This document shows positions 1 to 8,050 of a stretch of DNA of 64,000 bases, piece after piece. Where the stretch lies: NCBI GenBank assembly GCA_023229505.1, contig JALNZD010000004.1:92147-156146 (forward strand), read 5' to 3'. The stretch's first letter is position 1, and each line of letters begins with the position of its first letter. The stretch is from Bacteroidales bacterium (lineage in GTDB: Bacteria; Bacteroidota; Bacteroidia; Bacteroidales; JAGOPY01). The position numbers and the translations under genes were made by a program. Below the pieces are notes generated by a model. It did no database searches. It saw nothing but the letters and a program-made list of their open reading frames with translations, and was not told the DNA's origin.

Positions 1-1
1 G

Positions 2-412
2 ACCTTGTATCTGAAAATCCTTTTTGTGAATTATGACGTGGGATTTGCCATTATTGAACTGATTGGTGAGTGGAACGACGCCATCCACAATGATATCATG
101 TACCTTAAAAGAAATATAGCGGATACTATGATTGTGAAAGGGATCACTAAATTCATCCTGATTGGTGAGAATGTATTTAATTTTCACTCTTCTGATGATG
201 ATTATTACCAGGAATGGTTTGAAGATATTGAAGAAGGCTGGATTGTGGCATTAAATTTCAGGGACTACATTATCAGGGAATTCAAACAGGCTAACCTGGA
301 TTATTATATCGCATTTGGCGGCATGTTTGACCGGTTTAACTGGAGGAGTTTTGAACCCGATCAGCTTTTCCAGGTCATAGAAGCACAAATAATGAAAAGG
401 CTCAATCCATGA
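2..412 (+). CDS. hypothetical protein, 5' end cut by the window
   Basis: The reading frame is open to the first base of the window, so the gene very likely begins upstream; the only start-like codon inside is a TTG at 5, which I do not favour. The visible 136 residues are acidic and rich in aromatic residues, with a stretch DDDYYQEWFEDIEEGW near residue 65 and no membrane segment. I do not recognise the family. It ends in an ATGA overlap with the acylphosphatase gene, so the two are probably translated together. Nothing in the sequence gives a function. Confidence 0.6.
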   Translation, partial: TLYLKILFVNYDVGFAIIELIGEWNDAIHNDIMYLKRNIADTMIVKGITKFILIGENVFNFHSSDDDYYQEWFEDIEEGWIVALNFRDYIIREFKQANLDYYIAFGGMFDRFNWRSFEPDQLFQVIEAQIMKRLNP

Positions 413-678
413 AAATGAGTTACCGGATCACGGTTTATGGCAAAGTGCAGAATGTCGGGTTCCGGTTTTATACTGCCAGAACTGCCCAGGAATTTAATAT
501 CGAAGGTTTTGTAAGAAATGAACCAGATGGTGCGGTATATATTGAGGCAGAAGGAGAAGAGGATGCATTGGACACCTTTGCAGCCTGGTGCCGACGCGGT
601 CCTCAATGGGCAAGAGTTGATCAGTTTGACATCCAGAAACAACCCCTGATGAACCATAAAGGATTTCGGGTGAGATAA
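409..678 (+). CDS. acyP: acylphosphatase
   Basis: Small cytoplasmic hydrolase that cleaves carboxyl-phosphate bonds of acyl phosphates. The 89 residues match the family's usual 90 or so. The signature GKVQNVGFR is present at residues 11-19, with the phosphate-binding Arg19, and the catalytic Asn37 lies in FVRNEPDG. The signature normally reads GxVQGVGFR; Asn15 in place of Gly is a mild variation. The start overlaps the stop of the preceding hypothetical gene by four bases; a second ATG at 415 is also possible. The next gene is on the opposite strand and ends four bases after this stop. Confidence 0.93.
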   Translation: MKMSYRITVYGKVQNVGFRFYTARTAQEFNIEGFVRNEPDGAVYIEAEGEEDALDTFAAWCRRGPQWARVDQFDIQKQPLMNHKGFRVR

Positions 679-682
679 AAAC

Positions 683-1366
683 TCAAATCTTTACAGCCTT
701 GAGGAATTCACGTTTTCCTGGCGGTCCCGGTAATTTTTCGAAAGAAAACCCAGCCCCTGAAAGGTTTCTTTTTACCGTGCCTTTCGTAGAATAAGTCACC
801 AGCACGCCATGTTTTTTCAATCCAAAAGCAATCTTATTAAAAACTTCCTTAGTCCACATTTCAGGCTGAACATCCGGGCCGAAAGCATCAAAATAAACCA
901 GGGCGAAAGTTCCCTTTGCGGGCTGGTAATCTTTCAAGGACGAATTTATTTTGAGAAGAGAAAAATGCTTTGTAAGATAAGTCCATTCATTCCAGGGCAA
1001 TTGATGCAGGCGCAGAAAAATTTCCCGGGAATCCCGGTAGGTTATCAGATCAGCAAAATTCAATAATGAATAAATATCTTCCTGTAATGGATTTAGTTCG
1101 ATGGTGGTGTACTTCACTTTACATCTCATAGTTTCAGTTTCAATACAGGTCAATAATGCATTTAGCCCTGTCCCGAAGCCGATTTCAAGAATTTCAACTG
1201 GTTCTATGGATTTGTTTATATTTTTAAAACCGGCATCAATGAAAATATGCCTGGATTCTGCGATCGCCCCGAAAACGGAGTGATAATGCTCTCCCAATTC
1301 CGGCACAAATAAAGTATGCGATCCGTCACCGGTAATTTTAAACTCTACTTTAGAACCAGGTAACAT
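683..1366 (-). CDS. mnmD: MnmD-type tRNA 5-methylaminomethyl-2-thiouridine methyltransferase
   Basis: SAM-dependent methyltransferase of the DUF752 family, equivalent to the N-terminal domain of MnmC, which methylates the aminomethyl group on wobble uridine 34 of some tRNAs. The SAM-binding loop EILEIGFGTGLNALL is at about residues 57-71, and the DUF752 signature FDAFGPDVQPEMW is near residues 160-172. At 227 residues it is the stand-alone form without the FAD oxidase half, which is usual in Bacteroidota. It converges on the acylphosphatase gene and lies eight bases downstream of the lipoprotein gene on the same strand, so the two may share a transcript. Confidence 0.85.
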   Translation of the reverse strand: MLPGSKVEFKITGDGSHTLFVPELGEHYHSVFGAIAESRHIFIDAGFKNINKSIEPVEILEIGFGTGLNALLTCIETETMRCKVKYTTIELNPLQEDIYSLLNFADLITYRDSREIFLRLHQLPWNEWTYLTKHFSLLKINSSLKDYQPAKGTFALVYFDAFGPDVQPEMWTKEVFNKIAFGLKKHGVLVTYSTKGTVKRNLSGAGFSFEKLPGPPGKREFLKAVKI

Positions 1367-1374
1367 TTCTTCCT

Positions 1375-2655
1375 TTATTTGTTGTAAAGAATTTGAAAAT
1401 CCAGCACTTCTTCCGGGAGAGATTTTTCTGCCATTAAATCCCCTGTAACTCTATCAAAACCATAAACCATGTTGTCCCTGATCAGGAAGATTATATCGGA
1501 TTGTGGGTCATACCGGCAAAAATTATAAGGCTGATCTGTGAAATCTGTAAATCGGTTAACTGCCAGGTCATAAGAGATCACCCGATGCTCTGTCACCAAA
1601 AATAACTGGCTATCAGAAATTTTCACAACCGATTTGAGATTCTCATCCGGTAGAAAGCTAATTTCGGTAAGTATAAAATCCTCAGGATCATATTCCAAAA
1701 TTCCCGTGCCTGTTGGTAATGGAATGAAAACCAGCACTTTATCTCTTGCTGGCACAAGGCTCCTGATCTCCCCTGCCAGCAGTTTCTGCTCCCTGATATT
1801 CCCGCTGACACGGTAATAAACCGTCAGTTCGTGGATATCTCCGCTAAGGGAAACATGTGCGGCATAAATATATTTATCGTCAGCTGCCAGGCATTGAATC
1901 GTTTTATTTTCAGCAGGGTCCGTCCGCAAGGTAATGATTCCATTATTTGATATAATTCCTGCATTACCGTTGGCAGTGGAAAAAACGAGTTCCTGGTCTG
2001 TGAAGATGGCGGTGATCAGAGGCCTGGGAGGTTCAGCAGCCATTTCCCATTCCGCTTCGAAGCTTTCAGGATTAAAAGCAGTAAGTTTTGAAGGTTCCCC
2101 GGAGACAAAGAAAAAAAAATTCCACAGACTTTGGACAGCAGATAACCAATAACCCTCAGGAAATACAAACTGGGTATCCGTTTCAAATGCCGGGCTTAAT
2201 TTAATAATCGTAGACTTAAAATTGATTTGACCTGTTACAACAATATATGCCTGCAACTGAAGCGGTATTTCATGAATGATGATTTGCCGGTACTTGTTTT
2301 TCTGATTTACCCCGTCGGAAACGGTTACCTGCAAATTATAAGGCCCGCTTGCCAGGGCTTTGTCCACCAGAGGCAGGGAAGCTTCCAGAAAAAAATCCGG
2401 GTTATTGGGATAATACCAGGTCGCCGCAATAACTGGTATCTTGTTCTCATTGACCAGGGTCAGTAAAACTGACCGGATGATATGGACATCGCTTATCTCC
2501 ACTTTAATATCAAGAGTGTCTGGCAGGTTGACAACATAACCTGCCACTGGCACAGTGAAAATTATTTCCGGATCATACATGTCCTTTTCTTGAATGCAGG
2601 ATCCCATGACCAGAAAAAAAACAAAAAGGATGATAAATGTGATTACCCGGTACAT
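1375..2655 (-). CDS. lipoprotein with Ig-like N-terminus and beta-propeller-like repeats
   Basis: 426 residues. A hydrophobic signal of about 18 residues ends in the lipobox VMGSC with Cys20, so the protein is probably lipid-anchored. Residues about 28-125 look like an immunoglobulin or cadherin-like beta domain (DPEIIFTVPVAG, then ALASGPYNLQVTVSDG). The rest is a series of short beta-rich repeats such as YIYAAHVS, QLFLVTEH and IIFLIRDN spaced 40-50 residues apart, like a beta-propeller. No catalytic motif is visible. Function unknown; an envelope binding or scaffold role is a guess. Confidence 0.7.
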   Translation of the reverse strand: MYRVITFIILFVFFLVMGSCIQEKDMYDPEIIFTVPVAGYVVNLPDTLDIKVEISDVHIIRSVLLTLVNENKIPVIAATWYYPNNPDFFLEASLPLVDKALASGPYNLQVTVSDGVNQKNKYRQIIIHEIPLQLQAYIVVTGQINFKSTIIKLSPAFETDTQFVFPEGYWLSAVQSLWNFFFFVSGEPSKLTAFNPESFEAEWEMAAEPPRPLITAIFTDQELVFSTANGNAGIISNNGIITLRTDPAENKTIQCLAADDKYIYAAHVSLSGDIHELTVYYRVSGNIREQKLLAGEIRSLVPARDKVLVFIPLPTGTGILEYDPEDFILTEISFLPDENLKSVVKISDSQLFLVTEHRVISYDLAVNRFTDFTDQPYNFCRYDPQSDIIFLIRDNMVYGFDRVTGDLMAEKSLPEEVLDFQILYNK

Positions 2656-2749
2656 AGCACAAAGTTAATCATGTAATTCTCATATTGTTAAGCTTTTTTC
2701 GCTCAGATCTCCTCTTGTTTTCTTAATTTTAGCTGAAAATTACAGAAAG

Positions 2750-3460
2750 ATGATAAAGGATATCAACGTTGAAAACGTGCTTTTTCTGGATATCGAAACA
2801 GTACCGGCTTTCCTTTCCTACGAAGAAATGCCGGAGATTTTCAGGAAACTTTGGGACAGGAAAACCGAGTCATTAAAAAAAGAACCTGACGATACACCGG
2901 TGAGCTTATATCCCCGGGCTGGAATTTATGCAGAATTTGGCAGGATCATTTGCATTTCGGCAGGATATTTCAGGGGTAAGGAATTCAGGATAAAATCCTT
3001 CTTCGGTGATGATGAATACCAGTTACTCAGGCAATTTTGCAAGCTGTTGGAAACTCATTTCAACTATACCGGGAAGATGCTGTGTGCGCACAACGGTAAG
3101 GAATTTGATTTTCCATACCTTGCCCGGCGCATCCTGATCAACAGCCTGCAATTGCCGTCAATTCTTGATATAGCCGGAAAAAAACCCTGGGAAGTTCAGT
3201 TTCTTGATACATTGGAGTTATGGAAGTTTGGCGATTACAAGCATTATACTTCATTGGAATTGTTATCGGCGGTTTTTGACATCCCGACTCCCAAAGATGA
3301 TATCAGTGGTAGTGATATCCACAAGGTCTACTGGCAGGAACATGACCTCGAAAGGATCAGGATATATTGCCAGAAAGATATGCTGGCAGTAGCCAGGCTT
3401 TTCTTAAAGTATCAGCAGCAACCGACAATTGAAGATGATCAGATTGTATTTGTAGAGTAA
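2750..3460 (+). CDS. DEDD-family 3'-5' exonuclease, PolB exonuclease-like
   Basis: 236 residues resembling the stand-alone exonuclease domain related to family B DNA polymerases (DNA_pol_B_exo2 family). The first metal-binding motif is FLDIET with Asp14 and Glu16, the second is around AHNGKEFDFPYL, and the third is YCQKDMLAVARL near residue 209, which fits the YxxxD form. The expected role is 3'-5' degradation of single-stranded DNA or RNA; the physiological partner is unknown. The stop codon is followed after two bases by a short tandem repeat array. Confidence 0.8.
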   Translation: MIKDINVENVLFLDIETVPAFLSYEEMPEIFRKLWDRKTESLKKEPDDTPVSLYPRAGIYAEFGRIICISAGYFRGKEFRIKSFFGDDEYQLLRQFCKLLETHFNYTGKMLCAHNGKEFDFPYLARRILINSLQLPSILDIAGKKPWEVQFLDTLELWKFGDYKHYTSLELLSAVFDIPTPKDDISGSDIHKVYWQEHDLERIRIYCQKDMLAVARLFLKYQQQPTIEDDQIVFVE

Positions 3461-3462
3461 AA

Positions 3463-3548
3463 TTTCATGTTTCATTTTTCATGTTTCATTTTTCATTTAC
3501 AAATTCTATAATCCACCGTTTCACTGTTTCACCGTTTCACCGTTTCAC
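3463..3548. repeat. two short tandem arrays after the exonuclease gene
   Basis: From 3463 to 3496 the motif TTTCATG/TTTCATTT alternates about four times. From 3514 to 3548 an 8-bp unit CACCGTTT is repeated four times with one change, plus three bases. The second unit is the reverse complement of the unit at 8003-8042. The array starts two bases after a stop codon. Confidence 0.9.
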
Positions 3549-3559
3549 TTTAAAATAAC

Positions 3560-3567
3560 TACATTTG
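3560..3567 (+). promoter_or_regulatory. TAnnTTTG-type -7 element
   Basis: TACATTTG fits the Bacteroidota -7 consensus TAnnTTTG. It covers the upstream TTG at 3565, which argues that translation of the following gene starts at the ATG at 3601. A TTTC at 3535-3538, inside the octamer array, is 21 bases upstream and could act as a poor -33 element. Confidence 0.35.
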
Positions 3568-3600
3568 TTTAATCATCATTTTCAGAAAATTCAACTGATT

Positions 3601-4599
3601 ATGCCAGACTTAACGACAACTTATCTTGGGTTAAAGCTTCCGTCGCCGATCATTGTTGGAAGCTCGGGGTTAACTGATAAACCTGAAAAAATTGCTTTGC
3701 TTGAAAAGTATGGTGCCGGTGCCGTTGTATTGAAATCAATTTTTGAAGAAGAAATTCTGATGGAATATGAACATGTATTAAGCGAGGAAGCCCCAAGCCG
3801 TTACAAGGATGATTACCTGGATTATTTCGATTACCGGATCAAGCAAACGAACATTGATAACTATCTGAACCTGATCATTCAGGCCAGGAAGACGGTAAAG
3901 ATACCAGTGATAGCCAGCATTAACTGCAGTACGTCACATGAATGGACTTACTTTGCAAAGAAAATCCAGGAAGCCGGGGCCGACGCCCTCGAGCTGAATA
4001 TTTTCATTCTGCCGAGTGTTCTGGCCCGGTCAGCAGAAAACATCGAGCAAACTTACCTGGAAATTATCCAGTCAGTTCGTAATGAGATCAAAATACCGCT
4101 TGCGGTAAAAATGAGTTATTATTTCTCAAACCTTGCAGGGATGATAGCCGAATTGTCGCATTGCAATATTGCCGGGCTGGTTTTGTTCAACCGCTCATAT
4201 AGTCCTGATATTGATATCGATAAACTCGAGATCACATCGGCTAATGTGTTCAGTTCACCGAGAGACCTCCCGGTTTCTTTACGATGGATCGCCATCATGT
4301 CCAACAGGGTCAAGTGCGACCTTGCCGCATCGACAGGGGTACACGATGGCAAAGCCGTTGTCAAGCAAATACTTGCCGGGGCAAATGCCGTCCAGGTTGT
4401 TTCAGCCCTTTACGAAAAAGGTCCTGAATACCTGGAAACTATGGTAAAAGAATTAAGCGACTGGATGAAAAGCAAAAAATATGGGAAAATTGATGAATTC
4501 AGGGGGTTACTGAGCCAGGAAAGGCAAGTGAACCCTGCACTTTTCGAAAGGGTGCAATTCATGAAGTATTTCTCCGACCGGGATAAGATAAAAGCTTAG
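3601..4599 (+). CDS. dihydroorotate dehydrogenase-like protein
   Basis: 332-residue TIM-barrel flavoprotein of the dihydroorotate dehydrogenase family. The N-terminus TTYLGLKLPSPIIVGSSG is the family's FMN-binding start, and GANAVQVVSALYEKG near the C-terminus is the phosphate-binding loop. The place normally held by the catalytic Cys or Ser reads ASINCSTSHEW, so the active site is not clearly that of a true PyrD. No pyrimidine gene is nearby. This subgroup is usually annotated as dihydroorotate dehydrogenase-like with unproven substrate. I chose the ATG at 3601 because the longer TTG start falls inside a -7 promoter element. Confidence 0.8.
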   Translation: MPDLTTTYLGLKLPSPIIVGSSGLTDKPEKIALLEKYGAGAVVLKSIFEEEILMEYEHVLSEEAPSRYKDDYLDYFDYRIKQTNIDNYLNLIIQARKTVKIPVIASINCSTSHEWTYFAKKIQEAGADALELNIFILPSVLARSAENIEQTYLEIIQSVRNEIKIPLAVKMSYYFSNLAGMIAELSHCNIAGLVLFNRSYSPDIDIDKLEITSANVFSSPRDLPVSLRWIAIMSNRVKCDLAASTGVHDGKAVVKQILAGANAVQVVSALYEKGPEYLETMVKELSDWMKSKKYGKIDEFRGLLSQERQVNPALFERVQFMKYFSDRDKIKA

Positions 4600-4663
4600 T
4601 ACTTTGACAAACATTTTATAAACTATTTACTACAATTAATTCACCTTCATTATCTGAAACTGC

Positions 4664-5752
4664 ATGATCAGCATAACAAAACCCACGCTCCTCCTGAATA
4701 AGGAGCAGTGCATGAATAATATCACACGGATACTTGATAAGGCTAAAAGCAGCAATACGCATTTCAGGCCTCACTTTAAAACTCATAATTCAGCATACAT
4801 CGGAAACTGGTTTCGCCGCCTGGGTATTCACAGTATAACCGTTTCATCGGTCAGTATGGCTAAATATTTTGCTTCATATGGCTGGCGCGACATAACCATT
4901 GCTTTTCCGGTAAACCTGCTGGAATTAAATCTTATCAGCGAACTGGCCAATGAACTCACCCTGAACATCCAGGGTGATTCATCATCTATTCTGCAAACTA
5001 TCGAAACAGCCTTACTCTACCCGGTTGGTTTCTACATAGAAATTGATACAGGGCATCATCGCTCCGGTGTTCTATGGAAAGATCTGGATGAAATTGACCG
5101 TATGCTGGAATTTCTCTCCAGGTCCAACCGGTTAAAATTTAAAGGTTTCCTTACCCACTCAGGGCATTCATATTCCGCCGACAGCAAGGAAGAGATACTC
5201 GATATTTACAAAGACACGGTCCGGAAAATGAATTATCTCAAAGACCAATACAAGGAAGCCTGGCCGGAATTAACCATTTCTGTGGGAGATACGCCAAGTT
5301 GCAGCCTGGCAGAAGACTTTTCCGGGGTCGATGAAATCCGGCCGGGTAATTTTTTGTTTTATGACCTTATGCAATATTCACTTGGCTCTTGCACCCTGGA
5401 ACAGATTGCCGTGGCGCTCGCCTGCCCGGTAGTCAGCAAAAGCCTGCATCGCAACGAAATCATTATTTACGGGGGCGCTGTTCATTTTTCAAAGGATTTT
5501 CTCTATAAAAGCGGTGGAGAACGTATTTACGGGTACATCGTCAGAATTGCAGAAAAAGAATGGTCACGTCCGGTGGCGGGGGCATACCTGGCCTCTTTAT
5601 CACAGGAACATGGCATCATCCATGCGACAAAAGAACTTGTCGAAGAATTAAAAATCGGAGATATACTGGGTGTGTTACCCGTTCATTCCTGCCTGACTGC
5701 AAATCTCATGAAAGGGTACCTGACTCTCGAAGGGGAAGTTATTAGTTATTAG
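4664..5752 (+). CDS. D-serine dehydratase/D-threonine aldolase-like PLP enzyme
   Basis: 362 residues of the alanine-racemase-fold type III PLP family that includes eukaryotic-type D-serine dehydratase and D-threonine aldolase. The presumed Schiff-base lysine is Lys39 in RPHFKTH. The barrel continues through EIDTGHHRSGV and FLTHSGHSY, and the C-terminal part contains VLPVHSCLTANL, where the His and Cys are the likely metal ligands in this family. The expected activity is elimination or aldol cleavage of a D-hydroxy amino acid; the substrate cannot be read from sequence. The stop codon lies in a repeated ATTAGTTATTAG. Confidence 0.75.
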   Translation: MISITKPTLLLNKEQCMNNITRILDKAKSSNTHFRPHFKTHNSAYIGNWFRRLGIHSITVSSVSMAKYFASYGWRDITIAFPVNLLELNLISELANELTLNIQGDSSSILQTIETALLYPVGFYIEIDTGHHRSGVLWKDLDEIDRMLEFLSRSNRLKFKGFLTHSGHSYSADSKEEILDIYKDTVRKMNYLKDQYKEAWPELTISVGDTPSCSLAEDFSGVDEIRPGNFLFYDLMQYSLGSCTLEQIAVALACPVVSKSLHRNEIIIYGGAVHFSKDFLYKSGGERIYGYIVRIAEKEWSRPVAGAYLASLSQEHGIIHATKELVEELKIGDILGVLPVHSCLTANLMKGYLTLEGEVISY

Positions 5753-5769
5753 GGCAAAGGGCAAAGTTG
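5743..5769. repeat. short tandem duplications at the gene end
   Basis: TTATTAG is duplicated across the stop codon of the PLP enzyme gene, directly followed by a duplicated GGGCAAA. The GGGCAAAG word recurs next to the FKBP gene stop near 47101 and, inverted, near 57013. Confidence 0.6.
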
Positions 5770-5855
5770 CCCACTGCCTTAAAAATGTCAGCACATATAC
5801 CGCAGCAGGAGGTTCTTATGGCAAGTTTTGTTTGTTCCTCTTCCACTGTAGAAGA

Positions 5856-7214
5856 TCAGTCAAGCACCTTCACAGCCAACTCCTCCATATCCAGCCCGTC
5901 AAAATTTCCAGAACTCATCAGGAGCAGGTTTTTATTATGGTAATCCATGCTAAGTAAGTCTTCCTGCATCTTACCGGAATCATTGTATATGGTGAGCCTG
6001 TCGTCAGAAAACGCTTTCTTTATTTCTTCCGCTGTCAGCTCAGGAAGGCGCTTTAAAGCAAGGGCATGGTGGCTGAAATAAACCATGGGTTTATCGGCCA
6101 GATCCATACATCCCCGGTATTGTGGAAGAAATGCCTTGTTCAGGCTGCTGAATGTGTGAAGTTCCAGGCAGGCAATCAGTTCCCGTTCAGGATACAATTC
6201 CTTGATAGCTTCAATAGTCGCTTTCAATTTTGACGGGCTGTGCGCAAAATCTTTATATACTGCTGAATCCTTGTTTTTTTTCAGCAATTGTAAGCGTTTC
6301 GATGCACCAGTGAAGGAACTGATGGCTTTAAGAAAGGTTTCATCATCAACCCCAATTTTCCGGCAAATTTTCCAGGCACCCTGGATATTCTGGACATTAT
6401 GTTTTCCAAAAACCATTAACGGCGTTTCCTTTTCACCGGAAAGAATATAAACTTTCTGGTCATGGACCCTGTAAGTTAAATCCCCGTAAGGAATCAGGAT
6501 AATATCTTTCCGGGCCTTCCGGGAAATGCGCTTGACCACCGGATCTGATACGCAATAGATCAGTGAACCATTTGGTTCGATCAGGTTGATAAATTGCTCA
6601 AACTGGTTAACATAATTATCGACAGTAGGGAATACGTTCATATGATCCCAGGCAATTCCACTCAAAAGCGCGATGTGGGGCCGGTATAAATGGAATTTGG
6701 GCCGCGGGTCAAGAGTGGATGATAGATATTCATCCCCTTCAAGGATAATATACTTTGAGTCGTTCGTTAATTTTACCATTACTTCAAAGCCCTCTAGCTG
6801 GGCGCCTACCATATAATCTACATGAATTCCTGCTATTTGCAGAACATGAAGAACCATTGAAGTGATGGTCGTTTTCCCGTGGCTTCCCGCAATAACTACC
6901 CTGATTTTATCTTTAGACGCTTCATAAAGGTATTCAGGATAGGAATAGATTTTAATCCCCAGTTCACGGGCTCTGGTCAATTCAGAATTATCCTGCCTGG
7001 CATGCATTCCAAGGATGACAGCATTCAGATCACTTGTTATCTTCAAAGCATCCCATCCCTCATCTATTGGCAAAATACCATATTTCTTCAGCCTGCCCTG
7101 TGCAGGCTCAAATATTTCATCGTCTGAGCCAGTAACATGATATCCTTTTAATTTCAAGGCAATAGCAAGATTATGCATCGCACTGCCACCGATTGCAATG
7201 AAGTGAACTTTCAT
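5856..7214 (-). CDS. mpl: UDP-N-acetylmuramate:L-alanyl-gamma-D-glutamyl-meso-DAP ligase
   Basis: 452 residues of the Mur ligase family. The N-terminal Rossmann domain begins FIAIGGSAMHNLAIALK, which is Mpl/MurC-like. The ATP-binding loop is AGSHGKTT at about residues 109-116, and SGIAWDHMNVF near residue 190 is the ligase central-domain signature. Mpl reattaches the recycled murein tripeptide to UDP-MurNAc in the cytoplasm. The length agrees with Mpl (about 450) and the GSAMHN start separates it from MurC (GIGGIGMS). A NamZ-like muramidase gene 2 kb away fits a wall-recycling theme. It is divergent from cysH with 75 bases between. Confidence 0.88.
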   Translation of the reverse strand: MKVHFIAIGGSAMHNLAIALKLKGYHVTGSDDEIFEPAQGRLKKYGILPIDEGWDALKITSDLNAVILGMHARQDNSELTRARELGIKIYSYPEYLYEASKDKIRVVIAGSHGKTTITSMVLHVLQIAGIHVDYMVGAQLEGFEVMVKLTNDSKYIILEGDEYLSSTLDPRPKFHLYRPHIALLSGIAWDHMNVFPTVDNYVNQFEQFINLIEPNGSLIYCVSDPVVKRISRKARKDIILIPYGDLTYRVHDQKVYILSGEKETPLMVFGKHNVQNIQGAWKICRKIGVDDETFLKAISSFTGASKRLQLLKKNKDSAVYKDFAHSPSKLKATIEAIKELYPERELIACLELHTFSSLNKAFLPQYRGCMDLADKPMVYFSHHALALKRLPELTAEEIKKAFSDDRLTIYNDSGKMQEDLLSMDYHNKNLLLMSSGNFDGLDMEELAVKVLD

Positions 7215-7253
7215 GACTATTATTTGTTAATCAGTCAAAAATAATTTATTTAT

Positions 7254-7261
7254 TACTTTTG
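7254..7261 (+). promoter_or_regulatory. probable -7 element of cysH
   Basis: TACTTTTG matches TAnnTTTG, 29 bases before the cysH start codon. No convincing -33 TTTG is seen at the usual distance; the nearest, at 7223, is 27 bases upstream. Confidence 0.35.
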
Positions 7262-7289
7262 CAGCCTTCACGATCAGGAATATTTCAAT

Positions 7290-8006
7290 ATGGCCCTTAA
7301 TAACCCTCTTCAACTTATTCAGGAGTATAACGAAAAGCTTAAAGATCAGCCCGCTGATGAAGTTATACGTTTTTTCATTCAGAATTATAAAGGAAAGCTG
7401 GGCTTCTCTACCAGCCTTAGCGCTGAAGATCAGGCTATCACACAAATGATCGCCGGCATTGACCCCGATGTTTACATCTTCACGCTCGACACCGGCAGAA
7501 TGTTCCCGGAAACCTATGATCTGCTTGATCTGACCAGGCAGCGTTACAAGGTTCAGATTAAAGTTTTTTTCCCTGAACGGAATGCAGTCGAAGAGATGGT
7601 CAACCTTAAAGGGATCAACCTTTTCTATGAAAGTATCGAAAACCGAAAATTATGTTGCCACATCCGGAAAATTGAACCTCTGAACCGTGCCCTTGAAAAT
7701 GTCGATGTCTGGGTAAGTGGTTTGAGACGTGAACAGTCGGTAACGCGTGAAGATCTGGCACTAGTCGAATGGGACAATATCAACCATAAGATCAAGTTAA
7801 ATCCTCTGATAGATTGGAAATCAGAAAATTTATGGGATTATATCCGGCAAAATAACATTCCATATAATCCTTTGCATGACCGGGGGTTTCCCAGTATAGG
7901 CTGCCAGCCTTGCACAAGGGCTATCGAACCCGGTGAAGATGTCCGCGCCGGCCGCTGGTGGTGGGAGAACCCGGAGCTAAAAGAGTGCGGACTGCATAAG
8001 AAGTGA
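7290..8006 (+). CDS. cysH: phosphoadenylyl/adenylyl-sulfate reductase
   Basis: 238-residue PAPS/APS reductase, which reduces activated sulfate to sulfite in assimilation using thioredoxin or glutaredoxin. The PP-loop is GFSTSLSAEDQ near residue 37. It carries both cysteine pairs expected of the iron-sulfur form: Cys122-Cys123 in KLCCHIRK and Cys205/Cys208 in GCQPC. The catalytic cysteine near the end is ECGLH, Cys233. The cluster cysteines favour APS rather than PAPS as substrate, by family knowledge. No other sulfate-assimilation gene is in the window. The stop codon is inside the first unit of an 8-bp repeat array. Confidence 0.92.
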   Translation: MALNNPLQLIQEYNEKLKDQPADEVIRFFIQNYKGKLGFSTSLSAEDQAITQMIAGIDPDVYIFTLDTGRMFPETYDLLDLTRQRYKVQIKVFFPERNAVEEMVNLKGINLFYESIENRKLCCHIRKIEPLNRALENVDVWVSGLRREQSVTREDLALVEWDNINHKIKLNPLIDWKSENLWDYIRQNNIPYNPLHDRGFPSIGCQPCTRAIEPGEDVRAGRWWWENPELKECGLHKK

Positions 8007-8042
8007 AACGGTGAAACGGTGGAACAGTGAAACAGCGGAACA
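8003..8042. repeat. 8-bp tandem array over the cysH stop
   Basis: Five units of GTGAAACG and close variants (GTGGAACA, GTGAAACA, GCGGAACA). The TGA of the first unit is the cysH stop codon. The unit is the reverse complement of the one at 3514-3548. Confidence 0.92.
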
Positions 8043-8050
8043 AATAACTG

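Noticed and set aside
3565..3600. Upstream TTG start of the dihydroorotate-dehydrogenase-like gene
   Set aside because: The TTG is part of a TAnnTTTG promoter element, and the family N-terminus begins after the ATG at 3601.
5759..5772. GGGCAA/TTGCCC hairpin as a terminator
   Set aside because: The loop would be two bases and no T-run follows, so it is a by-product of the duplicated GGGCAAA word.
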